A DNA stretch of 64,000 bases from Chitinophaga pinensis. GTDB lineage: Bacteria > Bacteroidota > Bacteroidia > Flavobacteriales_D > Crocinitomicaceae. The notes beneath the pieces were generated by a model. The model was not told the DNA's origin, did no database searches, and saw nothing but the letters and a program-made list of their open reading frames with translations. The position numbers and the translations under genes are program-made. The DNA is taken from NCBI GenBank assembly GCA_943324745.2, contig CALPMT020000011.1:1-64000 (forward strand), in the 5' to 3' direction. Of this stretch, positions 38,829 to 47,862 are shown in pieces; the stretch's first letter is position 1; each line of letters begins with the position of its first letter.

Positions 38829-38993
38829 ATAGAAAAAAGACTAATAGACTAAAGATCGCTTCGCTAAAAGAAAAATATTTAAAAGGCCGTGTAACTAAAA
38901 TATTTTAAATTAAATATATTTAACACATTAGTCTTTGTTCTTTTATCTTTTCGTCTTTTATCTTTTCATCTTTATTCTTTAATCTAAAAACAA
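38829..38993. repeat. Intergenic gctt/agac-type dispersed repeat with self-complementary arms
   Basis: Bases 38828-38870 (GAAAAAAGACTAATAGACTA and onward) and 38932-38985 (TTAGTCTTTGTTCTTTTATC and onward) are complementary purine- and pyrimidine-rich arms. A very similar arrangement occurs at 39473-39608, and related words at 35555-35590 and 33885-34160. Confidence 0.6.
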
Positions 38994-39470
38994 ATGAAAT
39001 TATCAGAAGTTAAAAAAAGTTTAGAAAACGTACAAGAAGTTCGTTTCGTATTGCCGAATGGTACATTTGTTCCGGTACATTTTCACGTAACAGAAGTTGG
39101 TGTAATTACAAAGAATTTCATCGATTGTGGTGGAACAGTACGCGAAGAAAAAGTGGTGAATTTCCAATTGTGGGAAGCAAATGATTTCGACCATCGCTTG
39201 GCACCGCAAAAGTTGAAAGACATCATCGAGTTGTCTGAAAAAGTATTGAACCTAAAAGATGCAGAAGTAGAGGTGGAATACCAACAAGAAACGATTGGTA
39301 AATTCCATTTAGGTTTTGATGGTGTAAATTTCTTATTGGAAGCAACACAAACAAATTGTTTAGCACAAGATAAATGTGGTATTCCAGCGGACATCCTTCG
39401 AGAACCTCAGGATACAAAAAATCAAGAAAAAATTCAAAATACGTGTACTCCTGGTGGAGGGTGTTGTTAA
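38994..39470 (+). CDS. DUF6428 family protein
   Basis: This 158-residue protein starts KLSEVKKSLENVQEVRFVLPNG and includes VPVHFHVTEVGVITKNFIDCGG, the pattern of DUF6428, a family found near arsR genes in Bacteroidota. It ends in a CTPGGGCC tail, and several cysteines suggest metalloid or metal binding. Function has not been shown. Confidence 0.82.
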   Translation: MKLSEVKKSLENVQEVRFVLPNGTFVPVHFHVTEVGVITKNFIDCGGTVREEKVVNFQLWEANDFDHRLAPQKLKDIIELSEKVLNLKDAEVEVEYQQETIGKFHLGFDGVNFLLEATQTNCLAQDKCGIPADILREPQDTKNQEKIQNTCTPGGGCC

Positions 39471-39472
39471 TT

Positions 39473-39608
39473 GAGACAAAAGACTCGGAGACAAAAGACA
39501 GCTTCGCTCAAAGAAAATTTTAATAAAAGATCGTTTAACAATAGATTTTAGATATTTAGTTATAAAATATTTTCATCTTTTGTCTTTTCGTCTTTTTTCT
39601 TTAATCTA
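39473..39608. repeat. Second copy of the agac/gtct dispersed intergenic repeat
   Basis: GACAAAAGACTCGGAGACAAAA near the left end and TTTTGTCTTTTCGTCTTTTTTC near the right end are largely complementary, as in the preceding intergenic gap. The shared GCTTCGCT word (38852, 39492) supports common origin. Confidence 0.55.
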
Positions 39609-39613
39609 AAAAA

Positions 39614-40225
39614 ATGAATACACAAATTAAAAACCTATGCGATCAACTTTCGCAACAATTTGAAAGTATATCGAATGACAGAAAAGTATTATTAGAGAAA
39701 ATTTCCAGTTACATCCAACAAAAAAAAGACGCTAGTTCACCAATACAATTGATCTATGTATGTACGCATAATTCTCGTCGTAGTCATTTTGGTCAAATAT
39801 GGGCAGCTGTAGCGGCAGAATATTTTGGAGTGAATGAAGTATGTACATTTTCAGGAGGAACCGAAGCTACTGCTTTTAATTCGAATGCAATTCAAGCATT
39901 AAGAGAATTAGGTTTTGAAATTACCGAAATGGATAGGACTTTAAATCCAAAATATGAAGTGGATTTTGGTGATCCAAAACCAAGTGTTTGTTTTTCGAAG
40001 GTATATGATGATGTAAGTAATCCATCCTCTAATTTTGCAGCAATCATGACATGTAGTGATGCGGAGGAAAATTGTCCGTTTATTCCTGGAGTAGAACTAC
40101 GTATTGGAACAACCTATGATGATCCTAAAGCTTTTGATGGTACTGAAATTCAACATGAAAAATACAAAGAACGAGCAATGCAAATTGGTTTAGAAACCTT
40201 ATATGTTTTCTCAAAAATTAAATAA
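39614..40225 (+). CDS. arsC: ArsC-like low-molecular-weight phosphatase-fold arsenate reductase
   Basis: This 203-residue protein has the low-molecular-weight tyrosine-phosphatase loop VCTHNSRRS (CX5R) near residues 49-57. An N-terminal helical extension of about 45 residues precedes it, and DCE-like acidic and CSDAEENCPF cysteines come later. The cysteines fit thioredoxin-coupled arsenate reduction. Its place between DUF6428 and the flavin monooxygenase in an arsR-led cluster supports the role. A phosphatase is the alternative. Confidence 0.83.
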   Translation: MNTQIKNLCDQLSQQFESISNDRKVLLEKISSYIQQKKDASSPIQLIYVCTHNSRRSHFGQIWAAVAAEYFGVNEVCTFSGGTEATAFNSNAIQALRELGFEITEMDRTLNPKYEVDFGDPKPSVCFSKVYDDVSNPSSNFAAIMTCSDAEENCPFIPGVELRIGTTYDDPKAFDGTEIQHEKYKERAMQIGLETLYVFSKIK

Positions 40226-40234
40226 AAATAGTCA

Positions 40235-41296
40235 ATGGAAAAAGTATATGATGTCCTAGTGATTGGTGGTGGTCAGAGTGGATTAACGTGTGGGTATTAT
40301 TTACGTAGATTGAATTTTTCTTATTTAATATTGGATAAACAATCGGAAGGTGGTGGAGCTTGGAATCATGCTTGGGATAGTCTTACGCTTTTTTCACCTG
40401 CGGAACATAGTTCTTTAGCTGGTTGGCTAATGCCTAAATCAGATAATTTATTTCCAACAAAACAAGAGGTAATCGATTATTTACATAAATACGAAGTACA
40501 TTATAAGCTTCCTGTACACCGAAATACGGAAGTAATCTCAATTACGAAAGTAGCCGATTTGTTTCATGTTAAAACTTCACAAGGAGATTTTAAAGCCAAA
40601 GTGATTTTGAACGCAACTGGTACTTGGGAAAACCAATTTATTCCGAATGTAGATGGAAGAAATGAATTTAGAGGAGAACAAATACATTCAGCACAATACC
40701 AAAATGCTTCTGAATTTATCGGGAAAAAAGTTCTAGTAGTCGGTGAAGGGAATTCCGGCGCACAAATTCTCGCAGAAGTTTCAAAAGTTACGTATGTGAA
40801 GTGGGCAACTAAGAATCCTCCCTGTTTTTTACCCGACGATGTTGATGGTTACTATCTGTTTAACCTAGCTACAGCAAAATATCATGCAGAGAAAAAAGGC
40901 GAGACATTTCAAGCTGAAAATTATAGTCTAGGAAATATAGTAATGGTACCATCCGTAAAAGAAGCCAGAGAACGAAATGTTTTTGTTTCTGAAGGGATGT
41001 TTGATAAACTAGATACGCAAGGTGTTGTTTGGTCAAATGGGGTTAAAGAATCATTTGATGTTATCATTTGGTGTACTGGTTTTGGGTATGGAACAAGTTA
41101 TCTAAGTGATTTAGTAAAATTAGACGATCGCGGCAAGGCATTGACAACGGAAAGTAAATCTTCCGAAATGGAAGGACTTTGGTTTATTGGGTATGGTAAT
41201 TGGACAGGATATGCATCTGCTACGTTGATCGGAATCAATCGAAATGTAAAACAAGCAATACAAGAAGTACAAACTTATTTAGAAACAATAAATTAA
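40235..41296 (+). CDS. ArsO-like flavin-containing monooxygenase
   Basis: This 353-residue enzyme has the FAD motif VIGGGQSGLTCGYYL near residues 7-21 and the NADPH motif VVGEGNSGAQI near 166-176. ATGTWE near 125 and WCTGFGY are as in Baeyer-Villiger-type and FMO proteins. Genes of this kind in ars operons are called arsO, but the reaction is not established. It starts ten bases after arsC and its stop overlaps the aquaporin start. Confidence 0.82.
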   Translation: MEKVYDVLVIGGGQSGLTCGYYLRRLNFSYLILDKQSEGGGAWNHAWDSLTLFSPAEHSSLAGWLMPKSDNLFPTKQEVIDYLHKYEVHYKLPVHRNTEVISITKVADLFHVKTSQGDFKAKVILNATGTWENQFIPNVDGRNEFRGEQIHSAQYQNASEFIGKKVLVVGEGNSGAQILAEVSKVTYVKWATKNPPCFLPDDVDGYYLFNLATAKYHAEKKGETFQAENYSLGNIVMVPSVKEARERNVFVSEGMFDKLDTQGVVWSNGVKESFDVIIWCTGFGYGTSYLSDLVKLDDRGKALTTESKSSEMEGLWFIGYGNWTGYASATLIGINRNVKQAIQEVQTYLETIN

Positions 41297-41967
41297 TGAA
41301 AACAATTTTCTCAAAACAAAATCAATCTAAATATCTTGCTGAAATAATCGGAACATTTGTATTAGTATTTTGTTGCACTGGAGTTATTATTTTTAATCAA
41401 CTCTCAGGTGGAACAAATATAGGTCATTTGGGGATTTCCATAACTACTGGTTTAACAGTTGCAGCAATGATTTATACCGTAGGAGATATATCAGGAGCGC
41501 ACATGAATCCAATGGTAACATTTGCATTTTATCTGGCAAAAGATTTCCCTATAAAATTAATTTTACCCTACATACTCGCACAAGGAATAGGAGCATTCTT
41601 AGCAAGTTTTTCTTTAAAAATTCTATTTCCAACTTCTCCAACTTTAGGAGAAACCATGCCGATCGTACCAGATAATAGTGCTTTTGTTTTGGAAATAATT
41701 TTAGCATTTGTATTGGTCTTTGTAATCTTACATGTAGCAAAGGGAAGTAAAGAGCAAGGGATGTTTGCCGGAATTGCAATTGGCTCAACTGTTTTATTGG
41801 AAGTCTTATTTGCTGGTCCAATCTGTGGGGCATCTATGAATCCAATTCGATCTATCGTACCTGCATTGATTTCAGGTAAGTTTGAACATCAATGGGTGTA
41901 TTTGACAGCGCCTTTTGTTGGTGCAATCATTGCGGTTTATAGTTGGAAAATTCTAAAACGAAATTAA
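41296..41967 (+). CDS. MIP-family channel with altered NPA motifs
   Basis: This 223-residue protein has six membrane helices and two half-helix loops. The two NPA motifs read NPM (GAHMNPMVTF) and NPI (GASMNPIRSI), so both Ala residues are replaced. I choose ATG at 41296, which overlaps the arsO-like stop (TAATG). In Sinorhizobium meliloti the aquaglyceroporin AqpS in the ars operon conducts arsenite out of the cell. The same job is likely here, with a wider pore. Confidence 0.85.
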   Translation: MKTIFSKQNQSKYLAEIIGTFVLVFCCTGVIIFNQLSGGTNIGHLGISITTGLTVAAMIYTVGDISGAHMNPMVTFAFYLAKDFPIKLILPYILAQGIGAFLASFSLKILFPTSPTLGETMPIVPDNSAFVLEIILAFVLVFVILHVAKGSKEQGMFAGIAIGSTVLLEVLFAGPICGASMNPIRSIVPALISGKFEHQWVYLTAPFVGAIIAVYSWKILKRN

Positions 41968-42167
41968 TTCTGTAAACTACTTTAACACGAAGTACACAAT
42001 TGCACCAAAATACACAAATACTAACTTGGTTAAACACAGCGTTTCTCAAAGTCTAACCTTTGAAGTCAAAGTCTTAATTAGTGTGCTTTGTGAAAATATT
42101 AGTAGCTAAATATTAAAATTTTTCAGAATTTGATTTTGAAAAATTAATAGTAAAATAACTCAAATTG

Positions 42168-42180
42168 ATAGTAATACTAT
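42168..42180 (+). promoter_or_regulatory. Operator candidate of the TetR-ABC-HlyD-TolC operon
   Basis: ATAGTAATACTAT is a perfect inverted repeat (6+1+6) abutting the -7 element. Another AATAGTA lies at 42146-42152. It fits TetR autoregulation. Confidence 0.65.
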
Positions 42181-42188
42181 TATATTTG
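42181..42188 (+). promoter_or_regulatory. -7 element of the tetR operon
   Basis: TATATTTG, 16 bases before the tetR start, directly after the palindrome. Confidence 0.6.
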
Positions 42189-42204
42189 TCAAAAAGCTAT
42201 AAAT

Positions 42205-42873
42205 ATGCAACATTCTGTATTACAAATTCCGGTGCAGGAATCTCTTTTTGTAAAGGATCCAACAAGTTCAACTGTTGGTAAATCCATCTTGGAGCATGGT
42301 TTAATTTTGTTGTCAGAAATTGGTTTGGAAGATTTTACATTTAAAAAATTAGCAGCTAAAATTTCTTCTACGGAGAGTACAATTTATCGTTACTTTGAAA
42401 ATAAACACCAATTCCTTTCTTATTTATTCAATTTCTATTGGGCGTGGATGGATGTGAATATTTCATTTGCAACAACAAACATTGACGATCCTAAAGAGCG
42501 TTTACGTCGTATTATTGGATTAATAACAAAAAAAGTGAGTAATGATTTACGAACTCCATTCATCGATGAGGCATTACTACAAGATGTGATTGCTTTAGAA
42601 TCTTCGAAAACATTTCTTTCCAAAAAGGTAGATGAAGAAAATCAGGCAGGATATTTTTTACAATATAAAAAATTAGTAGACCGAATATCAGCGGTTATTA
42701 TTGAAATAAATTCAGGTTATCCATATCCAAACGCATTGGTAACCACTATTTTAGAAAGTTCATTTCACCAACGTTATTTCGGGAATCATTTACCTAGATT
42801 AACAAACGAAATGCATATCGATAAGCGTTTAGAAGAATTTTTATTGGATTTATGCTTAAAAACAATTGCGTAA
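42205..42873 (+). CDS. TetR-family regulator
   Basis: This 222-residue protein has an HTH after about residue 25: ILEHGLILLSEIGLEDFTFK then STESTIYRYFENKHQF, the TetR recognition pattern. The C-terminal half is helical and presumably binds a ligand. It is the first gene of an exporter operon, with a palindrome at its promoter, so it probably represses all four genes. The next gene starts two bases after its stop. Confidence 0.88.
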   Translation: MQHSVLQIPVQESLFVKDPTSSTVGKSILEHGLILLSEIGLEDFTFKKLAAKISSTESTIYRYFENKHQFLSYLFNFYWAWMDVNISFATTNIDDPKERLRRIIGLITKKVSNDLRTPFIDEALLQDVIALESSKTFLSKKVDEENQAGYFLQYKKLVDRISAVIIEINSGYPYPNALVTTILESSFHQRYFGNHLPRLTNEMHIDKRLEEFLLDLCLKTIA

Positions 42874-42875
42874 TT

Positions 42876-44588
42876 ATGGAGAATCAATCAACTTTAAAAC
42901 CATTTCAACGTCTTCTAAGATTGTTGAATGTAGATCGAAAAGATATTTCGCATATCTATTTCTATTCTTTTTTTGTGGGAATTACTAATTTAACATTACC
43001 TCTTGGTATACAAGCGATTATAAATATGATTCAGTTGGGTAGTATCTCCGCTTCCTGGGTTGTTTTAATAGCACTTGTGGTAATAGGGATACTTTTTTCT
43101 GGATTGCTTCAATTTATACAATTACGTATAACTGAAACATTACAACAGAAAATCTTTGTCCGTTCTTCGTTTGAATTTGCCTATCGTATTCCTCGTTTTG
43201 AGACACATTTAATGGCGGATACCTATACCCCTGAGTTAATGAATCGTTTTTTTGATACGATTACACTTCAAAAAGGGATCCCGAAACTATTAATCGATTT
43301 TTCTGCTTCGATTTTGCAGTTATTGTTTGGATTAATTTTATTATCCTTTTACCATTCCTTTTTTATTATTTTCAGTCTTTTCCTCCTCACAGCACTTATA
43401 ATTGCGCTTTATCTTACAGGTAAGAAAGCAGTAAACACAGCAATTTTAGAATCAAAATATAAATATAAAGTGGCTTTTTGGCTCGAAGAGTTAGCGCGTA
43501 CGATGCAAACATTCAAATTAGTTGGTCAAAGTGATTTGCCTCTCCACCGTACGAACGATTTTGTAGAAGGGTATTTAAAAAGTCGCGAGAGTCATTTTAA
43601 AATTTTGATGCGTCAATTTATACAATTGACAAGTTTTAAAGTGATTATAGCTTTGTGTATGTTGGTCGTAGGAGGTGTTTTGGTCGTTAATAATCAGATG
43701 AATATTGGTCAATTTGTAGCTTCTGAAATTATAATTTTATTGATTATAAACTCCGTTGAAAAAATAATTAGCGGATTAGAAGTACTTTACGATGTGCTTG
43801 CTGCGGTTGATAAAATTGGTCATGTAATGGATATGCCAATTGAGGAGGTGGCTAAATTGAATACGTATAAATTACCTGAAGGCCCATTGGCGGTAGAAAT
43901 TTCAAAAATGGATTATACGTACACCCGTAATTCCAAATTTGGCTTTTCTGATTTTTCACTAAAAATAGATGCAGGGCAACATACTGCTTTAATTGGTTCG
44001 GATGGCTCTGGAAAGTCTACGCTTTTAAATTTGTTAGGGATGGCTTATCCCTTGGATGGAGGAAGTATTAGTTTTAATAATGTTCCGTCGTCTAATATCG
44101 ATATGGAACATTTAAGAACCATAATAAGTGATTATGTAGTGGATCAAGAATTGTTCTCAGGTACAATAGAAGAAAATATCGTTATGGGTAGAAGTGGTAT
44201 TGCGCTTCAAGATGTTCTTTGGGCTTGCGAAAAGACAGAACTATTAAAGGATATTAAATCTCTACCAGACGGTTTTTCAACGGTTATACTTCCTGATGGT
44301 CGCGGATTTTCTAAAAGCGTAACCGAAAAAATTATATTAGCGCGTTGCATAGTACATAAACCAGGATTATTGTTGATTGATGATCATCAAAAATTCAGCG
44401 CAAATTTCTCGCAATCGGAAAACGCAATGCAGGAACTCTTCTTTTCCGAAGATGCTTCTTGGACAATTGTTGCTGCTACAAATAATAAAACTTGGTTACC
44501 ACATTTTAAGCAAATTGTGCTACTTGAAAAAGGAAATATTTTATTTCAAGGTAATTACGAGGGATACAAACAATTTTTAAATAAATAG
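42876..44588 (+). CDS. ABC exporter half-transporter with degenerate ATPase motifs
   Basis: This 570-residue protein (start MENQSTLKPFQRLL) has a five- or six-helix membrane domain and a C-terminal nucleotide-binding domain. Walker A is normal (GSDGSGKST). The signature, normally LSGGQ, reads GFSKSVTEK. Walker B ends LLLIDD, so the catalytic Glu is Asp. The H-loop reads AATNNKT, with Asn for His. It is next to HlyD and TolC homologues, as in type I secretion systems, but has no peptidase domain. It may hydrolyse ATP slowly or need a partner. Confidence 0.87.
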   Translation: MENQSTLKPFQRLLRLLNVDRKDISHIYFYSFFVGITNLTLPLGIQAIINMIQLGSISASWVVLIALVVIGILFSGLLQFIQLRITETLQQKIFVRSSFEFAYRIPRFETHLMADTYTPELMNRFFDTITLQKGIPKLLIDFSASILQLLFGLILLSFYHSFFIIFSLFLLTALIIALYLTGKKAVNTAILESKYKYKVAFWLEELARTMQTFKLVGQSDLPLHRTNDFVEGYLKSRESHFKILMRQFIQLTSFKVIIALCMLVVGGVLVVNNQMNIGQFVASEIIILLIINSVEKIISGLEVLYDVLAAVDKIGHVMDMPIEEVAKLNTYKLPEGPLAVEISKMDYTYTRNSKFGFSDFSLKIDAGQHTALIGSDGSGKSTLLNLLGMAYPLDGGSISFNNVPSSNIDMEHLRTIISDYVVDQELFSGTIEENIVMGRSGIALQDVLWACEKTELLKDIKSLPDGFSTVILPDGRGFSKSVTEKIILARCIVHKPGLLLIDDHQKFSANFSQSENAMQELFFSEDASWTIVAATNNKTWLPHFKQIVLLEKGNILFQGNYEGYKQFLNK

Positions 44589-44592
44589 AAAA

Positions 44593-45951
44593 ATGCTCAA
44601 TCTATCCGAAAATAATATCCATAAACGGTTTCATTACGATAAATTTTCTGCGTTTACAAAAGTCTATTTTGTAGCATGGGAAAATTGGTTTAGAAAGGTT
44701 TTGTTTCTCTTTTTTATACTTGTAGTGATTTTTATGTTTACACCATGGACACAAAATATCAATTCTAAAGGTTATTTAACAACCTTGTACCCCGATCAAC
44801 GTCCACAAACTGTACATACAATCATTGCTGGTAGATTAGAAAAATGGTATGTAAAAGAAGGTGATTTTGTGCGTAAAGGCGATACATTGGTCTATATCAG
44901 CGAAGTCAAAAGTGATTATTTTGATCCATCTTTGGTCGATCGAACTACCGAACAGGTTGCTTTTAAAAAGAATAAAATTGATTCGTATACGAATAAAGTA
45001 GAGGCGCTTACACGTCAAAAGGATGCATTTGCTTCTATATTGAAACTAAAACTGCAACAAACAAAAAATAAATACCGTCAGGCTAAGTTAAAAGTCAAAT
45101 CGGACAGTATCGATTTTGTAACAATGGATGCTCAATTGAAAATTGCAGAACGTCAATTTAAACGAACAGAAGATTTGTTTGAAAAAGGATTGAAAGCAAT
45201 GAAAGACGTTGAAATGGCGAATGTGAAATTACAAGAGACCATGGGGAAAACAATTGCACTTGAAAACAAGTTGTTTATCTCCAAAAATGAGTTGATGAAC
45301 GCAAAAATCGAAATTGCAAACATCAAAAATGAATACTTAGAAAAAGTATCAAAGGTAGAATCAGAAATGTCATCCGCATTTTCGGACCAGCAAGAAGCAT
45401 CCGCTGTGAAAAGTAAATTGGAAAACCAATTATCCAATTATATTATTCGTAAAGGATTTTATTACATAACAGCACCAAATACAGGATATGTCACTAAGTT
45501 AATTCGTTCAGGAATTGGGGAAATTTTAAAAGAAGGGGAAGAAATTTTAACGGTTATGCCTGAAAAATATGATTTAGCGGTAGAATTTTATGTGGAACCA
45601 ATGAATTATCCATTAATCAAAAAAGGAGAGCATGTTCGACTTCAGTTCGATGGATGGCCTGCAGTAGTTTTTGGTGGATGGCCAGATGCTTCCTTCGGAA
45701 CATTTGGTGGTAAAATATTAGCTATTGACAATTTCAGTAGTTCCAATGGTATGTATCGCGTTTTGGCAATTCCAGAACCGGGAGATAAACCTTGGCCGAA
45801 AGGATTGCGTGTCGGAGGTGGGGTGAAGACATTTACTTTGCTTAAAAATGTACCAGTTTGGTATGAAATATGGCGAAACCTAAACGGATTTCCACCAGAA
45901 TATTACACGGGAAATCCTGCAAATAAACCACTTAAAAAAGACAAGAAATGA
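44593..45951 (+). CDS. HlyD-family periplasmic adaptor
   Basis: This 452-residue protein has one N-terminal membrane anchor (about residues 34-56). A lipoyl-like segment VHTIIAGRLEKWYVKEGDFV follows near residue 76 onward, then a long coiled coil (about residues 115-275), and a second barrel part with a GWPAVVFGGWPDASFG stretch. This matches membrane-fusion proteins. It bridges the ABC half-transporter and the TolC-like protein, which overlaps its end by four bases. Confidence 0.92.
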   Translation: MLNLSENNIHKRFHYDKFSAFTKVYFVAWENWFRKVLFLFFILVVIFMFTPWTQNINSKGYLTTLYPDQRPQTVHTIIAGRLEKWYVKEGDFVRKGDTLVYISEVKSDYFDPSLVDRTTEQVAFKKNKIDSYTNKVEALTRQKDAFASILKLKLQQTKNKYRQAKLKVKSDSIDFVTMDAQLKIAERQFKRTEDLFEKGLKAMKDVEMANVKLQETMGKTIALENKLFISKNELMNAKIEIANIKNEYLEKVSKVESEMSSAFSDQQEASAVKSKLENQLSNYIIRKGFYYITAPNTGYVTKLIRSGIGEILKEGEEILTVMPEKYDLAVEFYVEPMNYPLIKKGEHVRLQFDGWPAVVFGGWPDASFGTFGGKILAIDNFSSSNGMYRVLAIPEPGDKPWPKGLRVGGGVKTFTLLKNVPVWYEIWRNLNGFPPEYYTGNPANKPLKKDKK

Positions 45952-47321
45952 AACGGTTGATTTTTTTCTTTAGTCTGTTTTTTGGTTGTGTTTGGAGCTT
46001 AAATGCGCAGTCAGAAGTATTTGATTTTGAGACTTTCAAATTGACAGTAACTAAATTTCATCCATTGATACAAAAAGCGAACAACTTGGCGCTAGCTGGT
46101 AATGGAGAAGTACTTAAAGCACGTGGTGGTTTTGATCCAACGATTTCTTCGAATGTCAATCAAAAGACATTTAATGGCAAGGAATATTATTGGACCTCCA
46201 ATACAACGTTAAAAATTCCGATTTGGTTTGGGACAAATTTAAAAGCGGGCTACGAGGCTAATCGTGGAGAATACGTTGAAAATGATCAAAAATTACCAGG
46301 TAGTGGATTGTGGTACGCAGGTGTTGAAATCCCTTTATTACAAGGATTTTTGTATAATGAAAGACAATTCCAATTACAGCAAGCGCAAAATTTACAACAG
46401 ATGAGTGTTGCTGAACGACAATTAGCTGTCAATGATTTATTATTAGACGCCTTTTCAACCTATTGGACATGGACAGAAGCATATAAAAAATTAATGATCG
46501 CAAAAGAGGGGTTTGTATTGGCAGAGGCAAGGTATAAAGCGGCAAAAGAAAATGTAGCGGTTGGAGAAAATCCCCCAATCGATACGGTAGAAGCATTGAT
46601 TTTATTAGAAAATAGAACGGTAGAAAATAAATCAGCACAGACTCAATTTCAGAATGCTACTTTATTGTTACAGACTTTTTTATGGGCAAATGATAATCAA
46701 TTAGTTAGTATTCCTTCGAACGTAATACCTCAATTAGTAAATGCTAAGCCAGAAGTTGTAATTTTAAATGCCAATGAAATTGACTCCTTACCAAGTATAC
46801 AATTAGCAGCATACAAGGTCGATCAAATGGCGTTGGATGTTAAATGGAAAAAAGAACAATTAAAGCCATCTATAAATGCCAATTATAATTTATTGAATCA
46901 ACCAAGTGGAAATTTGGATGTAAGTCAATTTTCAATGCAGAATTATAAGTTTGGTGTAACTGCTTATGTTCCGTTATTCCTTCGGAAAGAGCGAGGAGGC
47001 GTGAGATTAGCAAAATTAAAAATGGAGAATGCTGGATTAGATTTAATTGCAAAAAAACGAGAATATGATCAGAAAATCAAAAATTTGGCAAATGAAATTG
47101 AACTTCAAACTACCAATATCATCACGCAAAAAAGAATCGTAGAACATACGCGAACACTTCGAACAGCCGAGTTAGAAAAATTTCAAGCAGGAGAAAGTTC
47201 ACTATTTATGATCAATTCACGCGAACAAACCTATTTGTCTAGCGAAAATAAATTGGTAGAATTAGAAATAAAATTAGAAGTTAGTAAATTGAAAATGAAA
47301 TGGTTGATTAATAATTTGTAA
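45948..47321 (+). CDS. TolC-family outer membrane protein
   Basis: This 457-residue protein has a signal peptide (IFFFSLFFGCVWSLNAQ), two repeats of long helices plus beta strands, and Glu/Gln-rich coiled segments (VEHTRTLRTAELEKFQAG near the end). It is the outer-membrane exit of the tripartite exporter. A hairpin terminator follows. Confidence 0.93.
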   Translation: MKRLIFFFSLFFGCVWSLNAQSEVFDFETFKLTVTKFHPLIQKANNLALAGNGEVLKARGGFDPTISSNVNQKTFNGKEYYWTSNTTLKIPIWFGTNLKAGYEANRGEYVENDQKLPGSGLWYAGVEIPLLQGFLYNERQFQLQQAQNLQQMSVAERQLAVNDLLLDAFSTYWTWTEAYKKLMIAKEGFVLAEARYKAAKENVAVGENPPIDTVEALILLENRTVENKSAQTQFQNATLLLQTFLWANDNQLVSIPSNVIPQLVNAKPEVVILNANEIDSLPSIQLAAYKVDQMALDVKWKKEQLKPSINANYNLLNQPSGNLDVSQFSMQNYKFGVTAYVPLFLRKERGGVRLAKLKMENAGLDLIAKKREYDQKIKNLANEIELQTTNIITQKRIVEHTRTLRTAELEKFQAGESSLFMINSREQTYLSSENKLVELEIKLEVSKLKMKWLINNL

Positions 47322-47408
47322 TTTTTTTTTATTATTTTGTAACTTTTCACTAACTCTAGCGTTAAGGGTCTTACGGATCAAATTTAACATCTACAGGTTA
47401 AAAAACAT

Positions 47409-47436
47409 AAAGGGCTTTCTTCGGAAGGTCCTTTTT
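47409..47436 (+). terminator. Rho-independent terminator of the exporter operon
   Basis: AAGGGCTTTC and GAAGGTCCTT pair (two G-U) around a TTCG loop, followed by TTTTT, about 90 bases after the tolC-like stop. Confidence 0.8.
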
Positions 47437-47489
47437 GATTTGGGGTGTTTTTCTACCATTTAAAAATTCAAGATGATTATTTATGGATT

Positions 47490-47862
47490 TGTTAACCATT
47501 GAGTAATTGAGGGATTGTGAGTATTGTTGGAGATTTTTAGAGTAATTAAGATTTTCGCTTTGCTCAATTGTTTTTTAAGATGTTTTTAACCATTTAGTAA
47601 TTAAGGTATTATGAGAATTGTTGGAGGTTTTAGATTAATTAAGATTTTCGCTTTGCTCAATTGTTTAGTTAGTCTTTTACCATTGAGCAATTAAGGTATT
47701 ATGAGAATTGTTGGAGGTTTTAGATTAATTAAGATTTTCGCTTTACTCAATTTTTTAGTTAGTCTTTTTACCATTGAGGAATTAAGGGATTGTGAGTATT
47801 GTTGGAGGTTTTTAGAGTAATTAAGATTTTCGCTTTGCTCAATTGTTTTGTTTAAGATCGTA
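47490..47862 (-). repeat. Array 1: four tandem 90-94 bp repeats (reverse orientation)
   Basis: Copies of a unit that includes CCATTGAG begin at 47496, 47590, 47680 and 47771. Each also contains TAATTAAGATTTTCGCTTTG. On the minus strand the unit ends CTCAATGG, as do the arrays at 48.3 and 60.5 kb. The final copy contains the stop codon of the GxxExxY gene. Confidence 0.92.

Larger units (their letters stand above)
41968..42204. other. Intergenic region with cacaaag/gtgtgc-type dispersed repeat and TetR operator
   Basis: Bases 41983-42110 contain words such as ACACGAAGTACACAA and GTGTGCTTTGTGAAAAT, seen again in the 57.2-57.5 kb gap. A palindrome and -7 element for the next gene are at 42168-42188. 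No gene is seen. Confidence 0.55.
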
